Shown here: positions 17,455 through 27,334 of the stretch, piece by piece
How positions within the stretch are numbered: position 1 is the stretch's first letter
Layout of the letters: the number at the start of each line of letters is the position of its first letter
NCBI GenBank assembly: GCA_946409545.1
Contig: CAMJWT010000002.1
Span: forward strand, 62,001 to 126,000
Source of the DNA: RUG12783 sp946409545
Lineage (GTDB): Bacteria > Bacillota_I > Bacilli_A > RF39 > UBA660
Reading direction: 5' to 3'
DNA: 64,000 bases
Notes under the pieces: model-generated
The model's database searches: none
Seen by the model: the letters and a program-made list of their open reading frames with translations, nothing else
What the model was told of the DNA's origin: nothing
Program-made: the position numbers and the translations under genes

Positions 17455-17500
17455 ATTACTAACTTTTAAAAAAAATTCACAATTATTTATTACCAATTTA

Positions 17501-17530
17501 TTGAAATAAATATATATATTATAATATAAT
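17501..17530 (+). promoter_or_regulatory. promoter of giant surface protein 2
   Basis: TTGAAA (17501-17506), 18-base spacer, TATAAT (17525-17530), followed by the same ATAATGATAATATAGGAG leader segment as the first giant gene (one base shift). Confidence 0.7.
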
Positions 17531-17550
17531 GATAATATAGGAGAGTTATA

Positions 17551-20500
17551 ATGACTGATACGTTACTTTATAAAAAGAATAAAAGAATAGGATTTCGTCT
17601 AATACTTTTCATGTTTTTGGGATTATTAGCAATAATTGCAGTCCTTCCATTTTCATTAGCATCAGAAGATACGCAAGCTGAAGAAAAAAAATTAATTGAT
17701 ATCTTTCCCAATATATATGCAAGTTTAATGGATGAAAATGGAAAGATTATTTCGACAACAGATTCTAGTAAAGAAGTAGATAGTAAATATTTAGCAACTT
17801 CTTCATCAAGATATATAACAATGGAAGATAATTTGTATTTATATTTTGATGCTGAAGAGATTGAAAATGAAAACTTAGATAAGCAAATATCAATAGGTTC
17901 ATATTATTATATAGATCTTCCAAATTATATTATTCCCGATTCAAGTCAACTTGTAACTAATGGTGAAACTGAATATAAATTATTTAATTTAGGAAAAGTA
18001 CAAGGTTATGGGGGAGTATATCATGAGAATAATAAATATCGATTGAAAATAAGATTTGAAAATATAGAAGATTCATATTTATTAGATTTTTCATATCAAC
18101 TTTCTTTTAAATTAGATGCTTCAATTTTAGAACAAAATGAGGAATTAAAAATCCTTAGTATAGAAGATATTGGTGATTTATCACTTTATATGAAAAATGA
18201 TGAAGTTCCCGATAGTTACTATAAAATAGAACAAACAGCAACACAAAAAGGAACATCAAGTGATATTTATGTATTAACAACAACATTAACTGATGATAGA
18301 AAAGAAAGTGATAGATCTCTTAATGGTAAATTAACTATAAATCTTGGAAATGATTTTGGATATAATAGTTATAAAAATACGGATTATTTAGCTAGAATGA
18401 AAATATATATTGATGGAATATCATTATCTAAAAATCCAATTTCATCTAAAACAATTTATTTTGAAAATGAAAAAATTCACATAGAAGTAACAGCAACTGG
18501 TGATGTTAATACTGGTAAAGAATGTACAGATAATTCTTTTTCTTGTTCATTTAATACGTTCGACTTTATAATTACTGGTCAAAATGGTAATCAGAATGCT
18601 ACAGGTATTCATGAGATAAAAATTGTCTTTGATGAAAAACTAACAACTACTCAAGTAAGAAATCATATAAATGAAGCAAGTTATATAGATAATTTAGAAA
18701 ATAAAAATGTTAATACCAACGTTGTAGTTGAAGATGTACACACATATTTATCTATAGAACCAGAATTACAAAATTATAATACGGATTCAAATGGGGTTCC
18801 ATTAAGTTTTACGCATCAATTAAATATGTCAACTAACCCATCAAATTATCTTGAAATTACAACAAGTGATTCTATAACGCAAAACCAAGATATTTTTCAG
18901 TACTTTGTGAATGCTTCTTGTCTTTCTATGGGGACAATTGGTTCACGATGTTCGAATAATAAAATGTTATATATTGACGATATGTTTGTTAATTTTAGGG
19001 TGAATAACTTTGATTATATTTTAGATTATGATCCTACGGTTTATATGCAAATAAAAGAAGTGCTGGGTTCAGATTTTGAAAGAACAAAAAACCTTAATCA
19101 TATTTGGAAAAGTGAGTCGACTAATAGTGATGGAGATTATTACTACTATGTTCTTTCATATGATACGTTTGAAAATATTATTGACGCATCAGATAATGGC
19201 CGATATGAATATTCACTTGGCTATGATAATCAAGTAATAGGTAGTACAAAGCCAATAAAATTTTATTTGTTTAATGTTTCTAATCGAAGCGTTAGTGTTA
19301 ATTTCGATTATAAATTAGGAAGAGTTATTAGAAATGATAATAGTCATTCAGGAACAAATAATAATTATGTTATTTATCCTGCTGATTATAAAATAGAATC
19401 AAAAGTAAAGTATGATTATTCATATACTACTGAAAAGAAAAATATAGATTTATCTTTTTACTCTAAAAGATATATGACAACTCATGGTGAGTATTTAAAT
19501 AATGATTATATAAAATGGGAGACAGTGATTGATACTAGTGAGATGAAATCATTATTAAATTCATACTCGTATGTTTCATTTAATCTATATTCAAATGATA
19601 TTGTTCCTGAGTACAACAATGACGTCTATTCAATTTTAGATAATAGAATGATAAATGAGAGTACACCTAGGCAATCAATAGGGGTTGACTTTTTGGTACC
19701 TGGTTTGCTTTTTAAAGGAAATTATAATTCTGTGACAAAAAAATGTGAAGGAAATTATAATGTTATTTCTTCCTTATATTTCACTCAGTCAAATAATTCT
19801 TATACACTACCTAATGTTAATTCTTATGGCGAAACAGGTGGTAGGGATTTAGGTACTAAATTTTGTTTAATATATTTTACAAAAAGAAATCAACAGTATC
19901 AACCAAGTTGGCTTCAATTAGAATTTGATTATTATGGACAAAGTGCCATTACTAAAACTGGTAGTTCTGAAAGAAATGTAATATATGTATCAAATGCATA
20001 TGTAAATCCTTTTAATGATGGTAATAAATCACTGATTAGTACAAATTCTAACGGAACAACAACAACGGCTAAATGGAACCTTAGCTATATTTCTATTAAT
20101 CATAATGATAAGACATCTTGTTATTCAAAAAATGCTGATTTACCATATAATTGCCCTCGAAAATCAAAAGAATATTTTAATGGAAACGTTCAGTTCTATG
20201 ATAAAATGGATGGCGTTTTAGCAAAGTATACAACTTTAAAAAGTGTTAATGTTAGAGTTATAGATGAAAATGGTCAAGTTAAGAGTAACATTAAAATGTC
20301 TCAAGATGAGTTAAATCAACTCAACAACAAAAAATGTGTTAATGGTATATGTCTATATATATCATATCCCGCAACTTTATGTAATATTGCACCTCGTGGA
20401 AGTAGTGGACATTTCCAATGTTTAACTGACTTTTATGGTGAAGACTATTTAACTAAATTAACAAAAATGGATAATGGTTTTAGCTTGATGGTAACCGGAC

Positions 20501-23500
20501 TTAGTAATGATAGTGGTGTAGAAGTAGATTATGAAACAATAACAGATGATTTAGCAGCACTAAATGAGATAACTGACTTGAATAGTGATATAAAAACATA
20601 TAATTACATATACAAAAATGCATGGAGCTATATGGAACCATATTTAAGTAGGGATAATAAGTATAAAGAAACAGAAGCATTTTTTATTCGTAAATATGTA
20701 GCAGCATTAGCAGTAGAAAAAAAGAATTCTACAAGTATTGGTGGAATGAAAACATATTTAACATCAGATACAAATGGCTATAGAGTAAATGTATCTATTG
20801 GTCAAAATAGTGTTTCATATTTGGATTTAAAAGATATATTAACAGGGTTAATGGAAAAAGAGAATCCAACAAATGAAGAATTGTTAACATTCAATAAATA
20901 TTTAAAGGTAAATGATTTAATAATAACTTATAAAGATCCAAATCGAGAAAATGATAATGGGGTATATATCTATAGGAATGGAGAATTCATAGATGGATGG
21001 AGCAATTCGACTATATCATTTGATAAAACTGATAATGGTTTATATACGCTTCATTTAGTAAAAGATGATGGAGATATTCCTGCATATTCATTTTTCCAGA
21101 TAGATTATAAGGTAATCTTTGATATCGATAACTATGAAAATGTAGAAGGACTAGATACCTATCGTAATAATGACTTGTATTTAGGAAGCCTTGCAACAAT
21201 TGATACAGATGTTGAAGTAATAATTCCTTACTATGATTCATTTGCATCAATAGAAGATACAATTACAAGTAATAATAAAAATTATATTGATAGAGATAAT
21301 GGAAAGGTACATTGTTTCTTAGATGAAGATGTAAAAGGATCATATTTAAAACCATCTAATGTTATTAAAATCACTAATGATCATTCAACAAGTGAAATTG
21401 ATTCACATGAGTATGTTATCTCTCGTAGTGCAGGATCTGCTGGTAAGTCAGTAAAACCATCATTCAATTATATTGATACGTTCACATATAAATTAGATTC
21501 TATTCCAGAAGAAATGAGAGCAGATTTTAACGCATTATTATTGAAGCATACAACTGTTTCTAATATGAGAATTTATGATACCAATAATAATGAAATATAT
21601 GTAAATGAAGCTGTAATACCGTATGATGGAGGAAACATTGAATTCAATTCATCAAATTTAACAGGTAGCTTTAATATAAGTAAAAGTGATTCAGTAGTAG
21701 TATTACAAATATCTGGTGAACAAGAGCAATATGATCAAATGGCAACAATCAAGTATGATGTCAATTTAAATAAAGTAGATTTTATTGCTGAAGCAATTCA
21801 AAATAATTTATTAGATAATAATTTAAAGATTAAAGAAACAAATATTGGATTTAGTATTTCTGAAGAAAATAAAATTTTTATCGAATTATTACATCCTGTT
21901 GCAACTGCGTCATCAGGTAAAATAACATTCGCAGATTTAAATCCAAATATTCAAAAATCAGTATCATATTCATCTGATTTTGAACAAACATGGACAATTA
22001 ATACAAATACAAATAGACATATTAAAATTGTTGACCATGTAAAAGCTAATATTAGTAATGGATCAAGTACTGATAACTCTCTAATTAATGACATAGAAAA
22101 TAGTATTTCAATAAAAGACATTATTATAAAAATAGATGATGTAATAGTATATCAAAATAATGCATTTAAAGATTCTTATGGAAATTACATAACAATTACC
22201 AAAGATGGATTAAATATAACATTTGAGTTTACAGATGAAGCCTTTAATTCAGATTCATCAGATGTAGAAATTAAATATACAACAATATTTGATCCAATTT
22301 CTTTCTATGAAAAATCAAGTTTATCTTTAGGAAGTTTTTCTCTATCGAATGAAGCTTCCATTGAGCGAGGAGAATTAACAAATTCTATAACAAAAAGTTC
22401 AAAGAAAATAGAGTTTGATTATCCATTAGTAACAAAAAAGGAATTTATAGGTAATGGAAATAATCTAGCGATATCTAAGTGGCAAATAGAAGTATTTGCG
22501 GAAAACTTAGAGAAGAAGAACATTGTAATTACAGATACAATGAATTTAGGTACTGAATTTGGTACATACTTATCTTTATCTAATATGGTTATTAAAAAGA
22601 TAGTTAATACTGAAGAAACCGTTATTTATGATTATAAGAATAATATAAATAATATTGGTACAGGAATAACACTAAAAGATAAGAATGGGGAAGAATTAGA
22701 ATTTAATAAAAATGGTGAATATGAATTTATAATCAATATTGATAAGTTAGAAAAAGATAATAAGTTAATTATTGATTATGAACTTACGGTAGACGAAGAA
22801 AAATATAGAGCTGATGAAAAAGATACAGATATTGAATTAAGGATTACAAATAACGCATTAATATCATCAGGAGAAGAAAGTTATAGAAAAACAGCAATCG
22901 GTACATCAATGGTAGAATCTACATTAAAAAAGAAGTACAAATTTTTTGGTATAAACAATAATAAAGCTTTGCTTTCATGGGATATTAACATTAATTTAAA
23001 TGTAGATTACGAAGGTAAAATAAACAATGATGACACAGTAATAATAAGTGATGAATTATTTGATACCTTAAAATACGTTGATGGATCATTAAAAGTATAT
23101 GAAAGAGCAAATGATTCTAATGGTAATAGTAATAGATTATTAGTAGAAAATGAAGATTATAAATTTGAATACGAGAATAATACTATTAAAGTAGAACTTC
23201 TAAAACCTAAAGATACAAGTATCATATATATAAAATTTGATACAACATGTACAACAACGGATGGTTTGAAAAATTATGTAAAATTACAAGTAAAAGAAGA
23301 AGTAATTCATGCAGAATCCGATAATGTACCATCAATATTTACAAGATATTTAGGAGGAACAGTATTATCTAAACAGTTAACTCTATATTCTATTTATGCT
23401 AAAAAATATTACAATGGTGAATTATCTTCAAAAAGATTTAAATTTAATTTACAAGAAGTAGATATTTTAGGACAAACTCTTTCTAACGGAACTAATATAG

Positions 23501-24606
23501 TAGCAGAAAATGATGAAGAAGGTAATATTGTCTTTGGAACAATTAAATACCGTGAGTCAGGAGTACACTTCTATAGAATCTCAGAAGTAGATGAAAATGA
23601 ACAAAATATTGAATATGATGATAAAGTATATACAGTAATGGTACAAGTTGCTGAATATAATAACTCTTATGTAATTGAAAAAGCTGTTATCATGACAAGT
23701 GGTGGTAATAGTGATGAAATCATCTTCCAAAACTATGGAGGAGAAACAAGTATTGAAGTAGAAAAAACATGGAATGATGATAACAATAAAGATGGTAAGA
23801 GAGAATTAGTAAATGCTAAAGTTCAATTATATAAATCAGTTGATGGAGAAGAACCAACTAAAGTAAGTGGAGATGATTATTTAGTTGATGTTCCAACACA
23901 AAATGGTACAGTAGTTAAATGGGATCATTTACCTGTATATGAAAATGGTAATAAGATTACATATTCTATTGAAGAAGAATATGATACAGGTATTGGATAC
24001 ATCGCTAGTACTTCTAATCCAGTTTTGGCAGAAGTTGATACATTAAAAAAGATTACAGTTACTAATAGTTATTCATCTGAAGAAACAACAGTTGAAGTTA
24101 AAAAAGTATGGAATGATAACAATAATAAAGAAGACAAAAGAAAAGATTTAAATGCAAAAGTTCAATTATATAAATCAGTTAATGGAGAAGAACCAACTAA
24201 AGTAAGTGGAAGTAGTTATTTAGTTAGTGTTCCATTAAATGACGGAATTGTTATTAAATGGGAACATTTACCAGTATATGAAAACAAGAATAAAATAACT
24301 TACTCTGTACAAGAAGAAATTAATAATACAATTGGTTATGAAGTAGATAATGGTAATGAAGTTCTAGCTTCAAATAATGAAGTAAAGACAATAACAATTA
24401 AAAATACTTTGAAAGAAGTTCCTCATATTGATCCTGAAAATAATCCAAGTAATGAACCTGGTGATGAACCAAAAGAGGAAGAATTCCATAATGTTCCTAA
24501 AACAGGTGATAATATTATATACTCTTTGATTTCATTCTTTATTTCACTTGGCGCATTATTATATATCACTCTATATTTGATAAAAGGAAAGACTAAAAAA
24601 ATATAA
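17551..24606 (+). CDS. giant wall-anchored surface protein with FctA and two CnaB domains
   Basis: 2351 residues. The first 48 or so residues are almost identical to those of the preceding giant (same signal sequence). The body is again beta-rich and collinear with its paralogue. About 1925-2060 is an FctA-type isopeptide domain. Two Cna_B repeats follow at about 2066-2178 and 2179-2290, each with an EVEKTWNDDNN or EVKKVWNDNNN start and a VKWDHLPVYE or IKWEHLPVYE segment. A Pro/Glu stalk leads to VPKTGD at about 2315-2320, then a hydrophobic helix and a basic tail. CnaB and FctA domains usually form Lys-Asn isopeptide bonds that stiffen surface fibres. These features predict a sortase-anchored adhesin. 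It differs from its paralogue by the added CnaB pair and an intact Gly in the sorting motif. Confidence 0.87.
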   Translation: MTDTLLYKKNKRIGFRLILFMFLGLLAIIAVLPFSLASEDTQAEEKKLIDIFPNIYASLMDENGKIISTTDSSKEVDSKYLATSSSRYITMEDNLYLYFDAEEIENENLDKQISIGSYYYIDLPNYIIPDSSQLVTNGETEYKLFNLGKVQGYGGVYHENNKYRLKIRFENIEDSYLLDFSYQLSFKLDASILEQNEELKILSIEDIGDLSLYMKNDEVPDSYYKIEQTATQKGTSSDIYVLTTTLTDDRKESDRSLNGKLTINLGNDFGYNSYKNTDYLARMKIYIDGISLSKNPISSKTIYFENEKIHIEVTATGDVNTGKECTDNSFSCSFNTFDFIITGQNGNQNATGIHEIKIVFDEKLTTTQVRNHINEASYIDNLENKNVNTNVVVEDVHTYLSIEPELQNYNTDSNGVPLSFTHQLNMSTNPSNYLEITTSDSITQNQDIFQYFVNASCLSMGTIGSRCSNNKMLYIDDMFVNFRVNNFDYILDYDPTVYMQIKEVLGSDFERTKNLNHIWKSESTNSDGDYYYYVLSYDTFENIIDASDNGRYEYSLGYDNQVIGSTKPIKFYLFNVSNRSVSVNFDYKLGRVIRNDNSHSGTNNNYVIYPADYKIESKVKYDYSYTTEKKNIDLSFYSKRYMTTHGEYLNNDYIKWETVIDTSEMKSLLNSYSYVSFNLYSNDIVPEYNNDVYSILDNRMINESTPRQSIGVDFLVPGLLFKGNYNSVTKKCEGNYNVISSLYFTQSNNSYTLPNVNSYGETGGRDLGTKFCLIYFTKRNQQYQPSWLQLEFDYYGQSAITKTGSSERNVIYVSNAYVNPFNDGNKSLISTNSNGTTTTAKWNLSYISINHNDKTSCYSKNADLPYNCPRKSKEYFNGNVQFYDKMDGVLAKYTTLKSVNVRVIDENGQVKSNIKMSQDELNQLNNKKCVNGICLYISYPATLCNIAPRGSSGHFQCLTDFYGEDYLTKLTKMDNGFSLMVTGLSNDSGVEVDYETITDDLAALNEITDLNSDIKTYNYIYKNAWSYMEPYLSRDNKYKETEAFFIRKYVAALAVEKKNSTSIGGMKTYLTSDTNGYRVNVSIGQNSVSYLDLKDILTGLMEKENPTNEELLTFNKYLKVNDLIITYKDPNRENDNGVYIYRNGEFIDGWSNSTISFDKTDNGLYTLHLVKDDGDIPAYSFFQIDYKVIFDIDNYENVEGLDTYRNNDLYLGSLATIDTDVEVIIPYYDSFASIEDTITSNNKNYIDRDNGKVHCFLDEDVKGSYLKPSNVIKITNDHSTSEIDSHEYVISRSAGSAGKSVKPSFNYIDTFTYKLDSIPEEMRADFNALLLKHTTVSNMRIYDTNNNEIYVNEAVIPYDGGNIEFNSSNLTGSFNISKSDSVVVLQISGEQEQYDQMATIKYDVNLNKVDFIAEAIQNNLLDNNLKIKETNIGFSISEENKIFIELLHPVATASSGKITFADLNPNIQKSVSYSSDFEQTWTINTNTNRHIKIVDHVKANISNGSSTDNSLINDIENSISIKDIIIKIDDVIVYQNNAFKDSYGNYITITKDGLNITFEFTDEAFNSDSSDVEIKYTTIFDPISFYEKSSLSLGSFSLSNEASIERGELTNSITKSSKKIEFDYPLVTKKEFIGNGNNLAISKWQIEVFAENLEKKNIVITDTMNLGTEFGTYLSLSNMVIKKIVNTEETVIYDYKNNINNIGTGITLKDKNGEELEFNKNGEYEFIINIDKLEKDNKLIIDYELTVDEEKYRADEKDTDIELRITNNALISSGEESYRKTAIGTSMVESTLKKKYKFFGINNNKALLSWDININLNVDYEGKINNDDTVIISDELFDTLKYVDGSLKVYERANDSNGNSNRLLVENEDYKFEYENNTIKVELLKPKDTSIIYIKFDTTCTTTDGLKNYVKLQVKEEVIHAESDNVPSIFTRYLGGTVLSKQLTLYSIYAKKYYNGELSSKRFKFNLQEVDILGQTLSNGTNIVAENDEEGNIVFGTIKYRESGVHFYRISEVDENEQNIEYDDKVYTVMVQVAEYNNSYVIEKAVIMTSGGNSDEIIFQNYGGETSIEVEKTWNDDNNKDGKRELVNAKVQLYKSVDGEEPTKVSGDDYLVDVPTQNGTVVKWDHLPVYENGNKITYSIEEEYDTGIGYIASTSNPVLAEVDTLKKITVTNSYSSEETTVEVKKVWNDNNNKEDKRKDLNAKVQLYKSVNGEEPTKVSGSSYLVSVPLNDGIVIKWEHLPVYENKNKITYSVQEEINNTIGYEVDNGNEVLASNNEVKTITIKNTLKEVPHIDPENNPSNEPGDEPKEEEFHNVPKTGDNIIYSLISFFISLGALLYITLYLIKGKTKKI
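23755..24432 (+). repeat. tandem CnaB-encoding DNA repeat, 339-nt period
   Basis: Two adjacent units encode the CnaB domains of the second giant protein. Matching landmark GTTCAATTATATAAATCAGT occurs at 23821 and 24160, exactly 113 codons apart, with high DNA identity around it. Confidence 0.8.
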
Positions 24607-24611
24607 AATAG

Positions 24612-24645
24612 AATAGAAGAATTACAAAATTCTTCTATTTTATTT
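24612..24645 (+). terminator. intrinsic terminator
   Basis: 12-bp stem AATAGAAGAATT / AATTCTTCTATT (24612-24623 with 24628-24639), weak T tail. It is similar in sequence to the terminator of the first giant gene. Confidence 0.75.
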
Positions 24646-24656
24646 AAAAATAAAAA

Positions 24657-24665
24657 TGTTATAAT
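24657..24665 (+). promoter_or_regulatory. extended -10 promoter
   Basis: TGTTATAAT ends 16 bases before ATG 24682. Transcription would begin at or just before the AGGAGG ribosome site (24671-24676). Confidence 0.55.
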
Positions 24666-24681
24666 TTAAAAGGAGGTAATG

Positions 24682-25779
24682 ATGGAAAAAGAGTTAGCAA
24701 AAATAATTGTAAATCATAGTTTAAAAGTAAAAGAAAATGAAAAAGTTTTAATAACGTATGAAGGCAAAAGTAAAAGTTTAGTTAAATATTTAATTGATGA
24801 AATAAATAAAGTAGGTGGAGTAGTTGACTATCGCTTTTTAGATGAGGATCTTGATAGTTATGCTGATCATTATTTAAATGATAATTTAATACAAGTTAAA
24901 ACGAATAAAATAAAATATGAAGTAGAGAATTATGACTGTTTTATAAGAATATGTTATTGTGAAAGTGATTATTATGATAAAAATGTTGATACTAATTGGA
25001 AAAAGAAATTACTTTCAAGTATGAAACCGTATAAAGATATTCAAGTTAATGAAAGACGTTGGGTTTTACTTAACTATCCAAGTTTAGTTGATAGTAATAA
25101 AGCCAAAATGAATCCTGATGATTTTTATAATTTTGCTATGTCTTGTATGACCGTTGATTATGGAAAAATGTATAATGACATGTTTCCCCTTAAAGAATTA
25201 ATGGAAAAAACAGATATGGTAAGAATAGTAGGTCCAGGTACTGATATAAGTTTTAGTATTAAAGGACTACCTGCTATTATTTGTGCTGGTAAATGTAATA
25301 TTCCTGATGGTGAATGTTTTACGGCACCTGTTAAAGAAAGTGTCAATGGTGTAATAACATATAATACTCCAAGTCCTTATCGTGGTAATGTATATGAAAA
25401 CATTAGATTAGTATTTCAAAATGGTAAAATAGTTGAAGCAACAAGTAATCATACCGATTTAATGAACGACATTTTTGATAGTGATGAAGGCGCAAGATAT
25501 GTAGGTGAATTTTCTCTTGGTTTAAATCCTAATATAAAAGAGCCAATGGGTGACATTCTTTACGATGAAAAAATATGTGGAAGTATTCACTTTACTCCAG
25601 GTACATGTTATAATGAATGTGATAATGGTAACTATTCACAAGTACATTGGGATTTGGTCCTAATTCAAAGAAAAGATTATGGTGGTGGAGAGATTTACTT
25701 CGATAATAGATTGATTAGAAAAGACGGTTTATTTGTAATTGATGAGTTAAAACCATTAAACTATGAAAGAGAGGAATAA
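24682..25779 (+). CDS. M29-family aminopeptidase (AmpS/PepS type)
   Basis: 365 residues. The first of two adjacent ATGs (24679) is only 2 bases from AGGAGG, so 24682 is favoured. The opening LKVKENEKVLITYEG, the central GPGTDISFSIKG, VKESVNGVITYNTPSP, the GEFSLGLNPN metal-site region and the C-terminal SIHFTPGTCYNE ... QVHWDLV block are those of peptidase family M29 (aminopeptidase S/T). These are cytosolic two-metal enzymes that release N-terminal residues from peptides. A small secreted protein gene follows immediately. Confidence 0.9.
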   Translation: MEKELAKIIVNHSLKVKENEKVLITYEGKSKSLVKYLIDEINKVGGVVDYRFLDEDLDSYADHYLNDNLIQVKTNKIKYEVENYDCFIRICYCESDYYDKNVDTNWKKKLLSSMKPYKDIQVNERRWVLLNYPSLVDSNKAKMNPDDFYNFAMSCMTVDYGKMYNDMFPLKELMEKTDMVRIVGPGTDISFSIKGLPAIICAGKCNIPDGECFTAPVKESVNGVITYNTPSPYRGNVYENIRLVFQNGKIVEATSNHTDLMNDIFDSDEGARYVGEFSLGLNPNIKEPMGDILYDEKICGSIHFTPGTCYNECDNGNYSQVHWDLVLIQRKDYGGGEIYFDNRLIRKDGLFVIDELKPLNYEREE

Positions 25780-25780
25780 G

Positions 25781-26275
25781 ATGAAAAAACTATTTTTAGG
25801 ATTTTTAGCAGTTGTTATGCTATGGGGTTTTAATGTAAGCGCAGATGAGGCAAGTGGTACTATTGACATTGAAGTAAAAGACAAGAATTTAAGTGAAATT
25901 GTTGCTATTGTTAGTGACATCAATGTTAAAGAAAATGTTCAAGGTGTTACTTATCAAATTACTAATGAAAAGGCAGTTCTTTCTATTACTTTAGTAGATA
26001 GTACAAGATATGATGAAACAATTACAGATGTTTTCGCTATTGATGGAGTAGAAGCTCTTGATGAAAACGCTAATGACGAAGTAAAAGATAACGTTCCGAC
26101 TACTACTAGTGAAACATCATCTAAATGTGATGGTATTTCTGATAAAGATTTGAATAGTATCATAACTGCAAATTATATTTTATATGCAACATTAGTAATT
26201 TTATTAATATTAATTGTTGTAATAATTGCATTATTATTTAAGAACAAAGATAAAGATACTAAAAAGAAGAAATAA
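25781..26275 (+). CDS. secreted, C-terminally membrane-anchored small protein
   Basis: 164 residues from ATG 25781 (AGAGAGG upstream; the in-frame ATG at 25763 lies inside the previous gene and before that site). A signal peptide (MKKLFLGFLAVVMLWGFNVSA, cut near ADE) leads to an acidic beta-rich domain of about 80 residues, a Thr/Ser linker and a C-terminal membrane helix (about 135-155) with a KKKK tail. No family is recognised. It is co-transcribed with the M29 peptidase. Confidence 0.65.
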   Translation: MKKLFLGFLAVVMLWGFNVSADEASGTIDIEVKDKNLSEIVAIVSDINVKENVQGVTYQITNEKAVLSITLVDSTRYDETITDVFAIDGVEALDENANDEVKDNVPTTTSETSSKCDGISDKDLNSIITANYILYATLVILLILIVVIIALLFKNKDKDTKKKK

Positions 26276-26284
26276 GAATTAAAG

Positions 26285-26311
26285 AAGAATATTTTAAATA
26301 TTCTTTTTTTT
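26285..26311 (+). terminator. intrinsic terminator
   Basis: AT-rich stem AAGAATATTT / AAATATTCTT followed by a long T run. Confidence 0.75.
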
Positions 26312-26372
26312 GTAGTGTTTACCTACCTTGTAAATAGTAATTCAATTTGATAAAATTAGATAGAGGTGTCTT

Positions 26373-27281
26373 ATGCAAAAAATGGTCTTTGGTAAAAAAA
26401 ATAAAGATAAATTAGAAGATAATTATATTAAAGCTTTAAAGAACAAAGAGTTTGTTAAAATCGTTAATAAGTTAGATGTTTCTGATGAAGTTAAATCTCA
26501 CTATACGACATCTCTATTAGAACTAGCTGATAATATAGAGACATGTACAAAATGTAAAGGACTAGATAATTGTCCATATGATATTAAAGGTTTAATTAAA
26601 TATGCTTATGTAGAAAATGATGTTATTAAATTTGCTTATAAAAAATGTCCTTTTAAAGAAAAAAATGATAATGATAATGAATATCAAAAAAATGTTTATG
26701 CTAATAAAATCCCACTAGAGATTAGAGAAGCTAGTTTTAAAAACATTTATAAAGATGATTCAAATCGTTTAGAAACAATTAAAGAATTAAAAAGTTTTTA
26801 TGATAATTATCAAAAAGATAAAAATATCAAAGGATTATATTTAAATGGATCATTTGGATGTGGTAAAACATATCTAGTTGCCGCTTTATTTAATGAACTA
26901 GCAAAATTAGGATATCAAAGTGTTATAACATATTTCCCTGAATTTTTACGTAGTTTAAAAGCTAATTTTGATAATAGTGATGTTTATAATTACCAATTTG
27001 ATCGTGTTAAATATGCAGAACTATTATTAATTGATGATATTGGAGCTGAAAGTTTATCAGAATGGGCTCGAGATGAAGTTTTACAAACAATTCTTCAATA
27101 TCGAATGGAAGAAAAGTTACCAACATTTTTTACATCTAATTTAACTCTTGATGAACTTGAAAATCATTTAATGATTACTAAGAGTTCAGATAATAAAGTA
27201 AAAGCCGGTCGAATTATTCAAAGAATTAAATTCTTAACAAAAGAAATTACAATGATAAGTGTTAATCGAAGAGAATATTAA
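26373..27281 (+). CDS. dnaI: DnaI-type primosomal protein, replicative helicase loader
   Basis: 302 residues. The N-terminal half has a zinc-binding set, CTKCKGLDNCPY (about 53-64) and KKCPF (about 91-95), as in DnaI. The C-terminal AAA+ domain has Walker A GSFGCGKTY near 160, Walker B LLLIDDIGAE, sensor TFFTSNLT and a GRIIQRIKF arginine segment. In Bacilli this ATPase loads the DnaC/DnaB-type ring helicase at origins and restart sites. GAGGTG precedes ATG 26373. It is a single-gene unit here, away from dnaB. Confidence 0.88.
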   Translation: MQKMVFGKKNKDKLEDNYIKALKNKEFVKIVNKLDVSDEVKSHYTTSLLELADNIETCTKCKGLDNCPYDIKGLIKYAYVENDVIKFAYKKCPFKEKNDNDNEYQKNVYANKIPLEIREASFKNIYKDDSNRLETIKELKSFYDNYQKDKNIKGLYLNGSFGCGKTYLVAALFNELAKLGYQSVITYFPEFLRSLKANFDNSDVYNYQFDRVKYAELLLIDDIGAESLSEWARDEVLQTILQYRMEEKLPTFFTSNLTLDELENHLMITKSSDNKVKAGRIIQRIKFLTKEITMISVNRREY

Positions 27282-27306
27282 AAGAACTAATTTTTAGTTC
27301 TTTTTT
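27280..27306 (+). terminator. intrinsic terminator
   Basis: 11-bp stem AAAAGAACTAA / TTAGTTCTTTT (27280-27290 with 27294-27304), 3-nt loop and T run; it overlaps the dnaI stop codon. Confidence 0.85.
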
Positions 27307-27312
27307 ATATGA

Positions 27313-27318
27313 TATAAT
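27313..27318 (+). promoter_or_regulatory. -10 element
   Basis: TATAAT, 16 bases before ATG 27335. An in-frame ATG at 27317 falls inside this element, which rules it out as the start. Confidence 0.55.
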
Positions 27319-27334
27319 GAAAAAGGTGATATTT

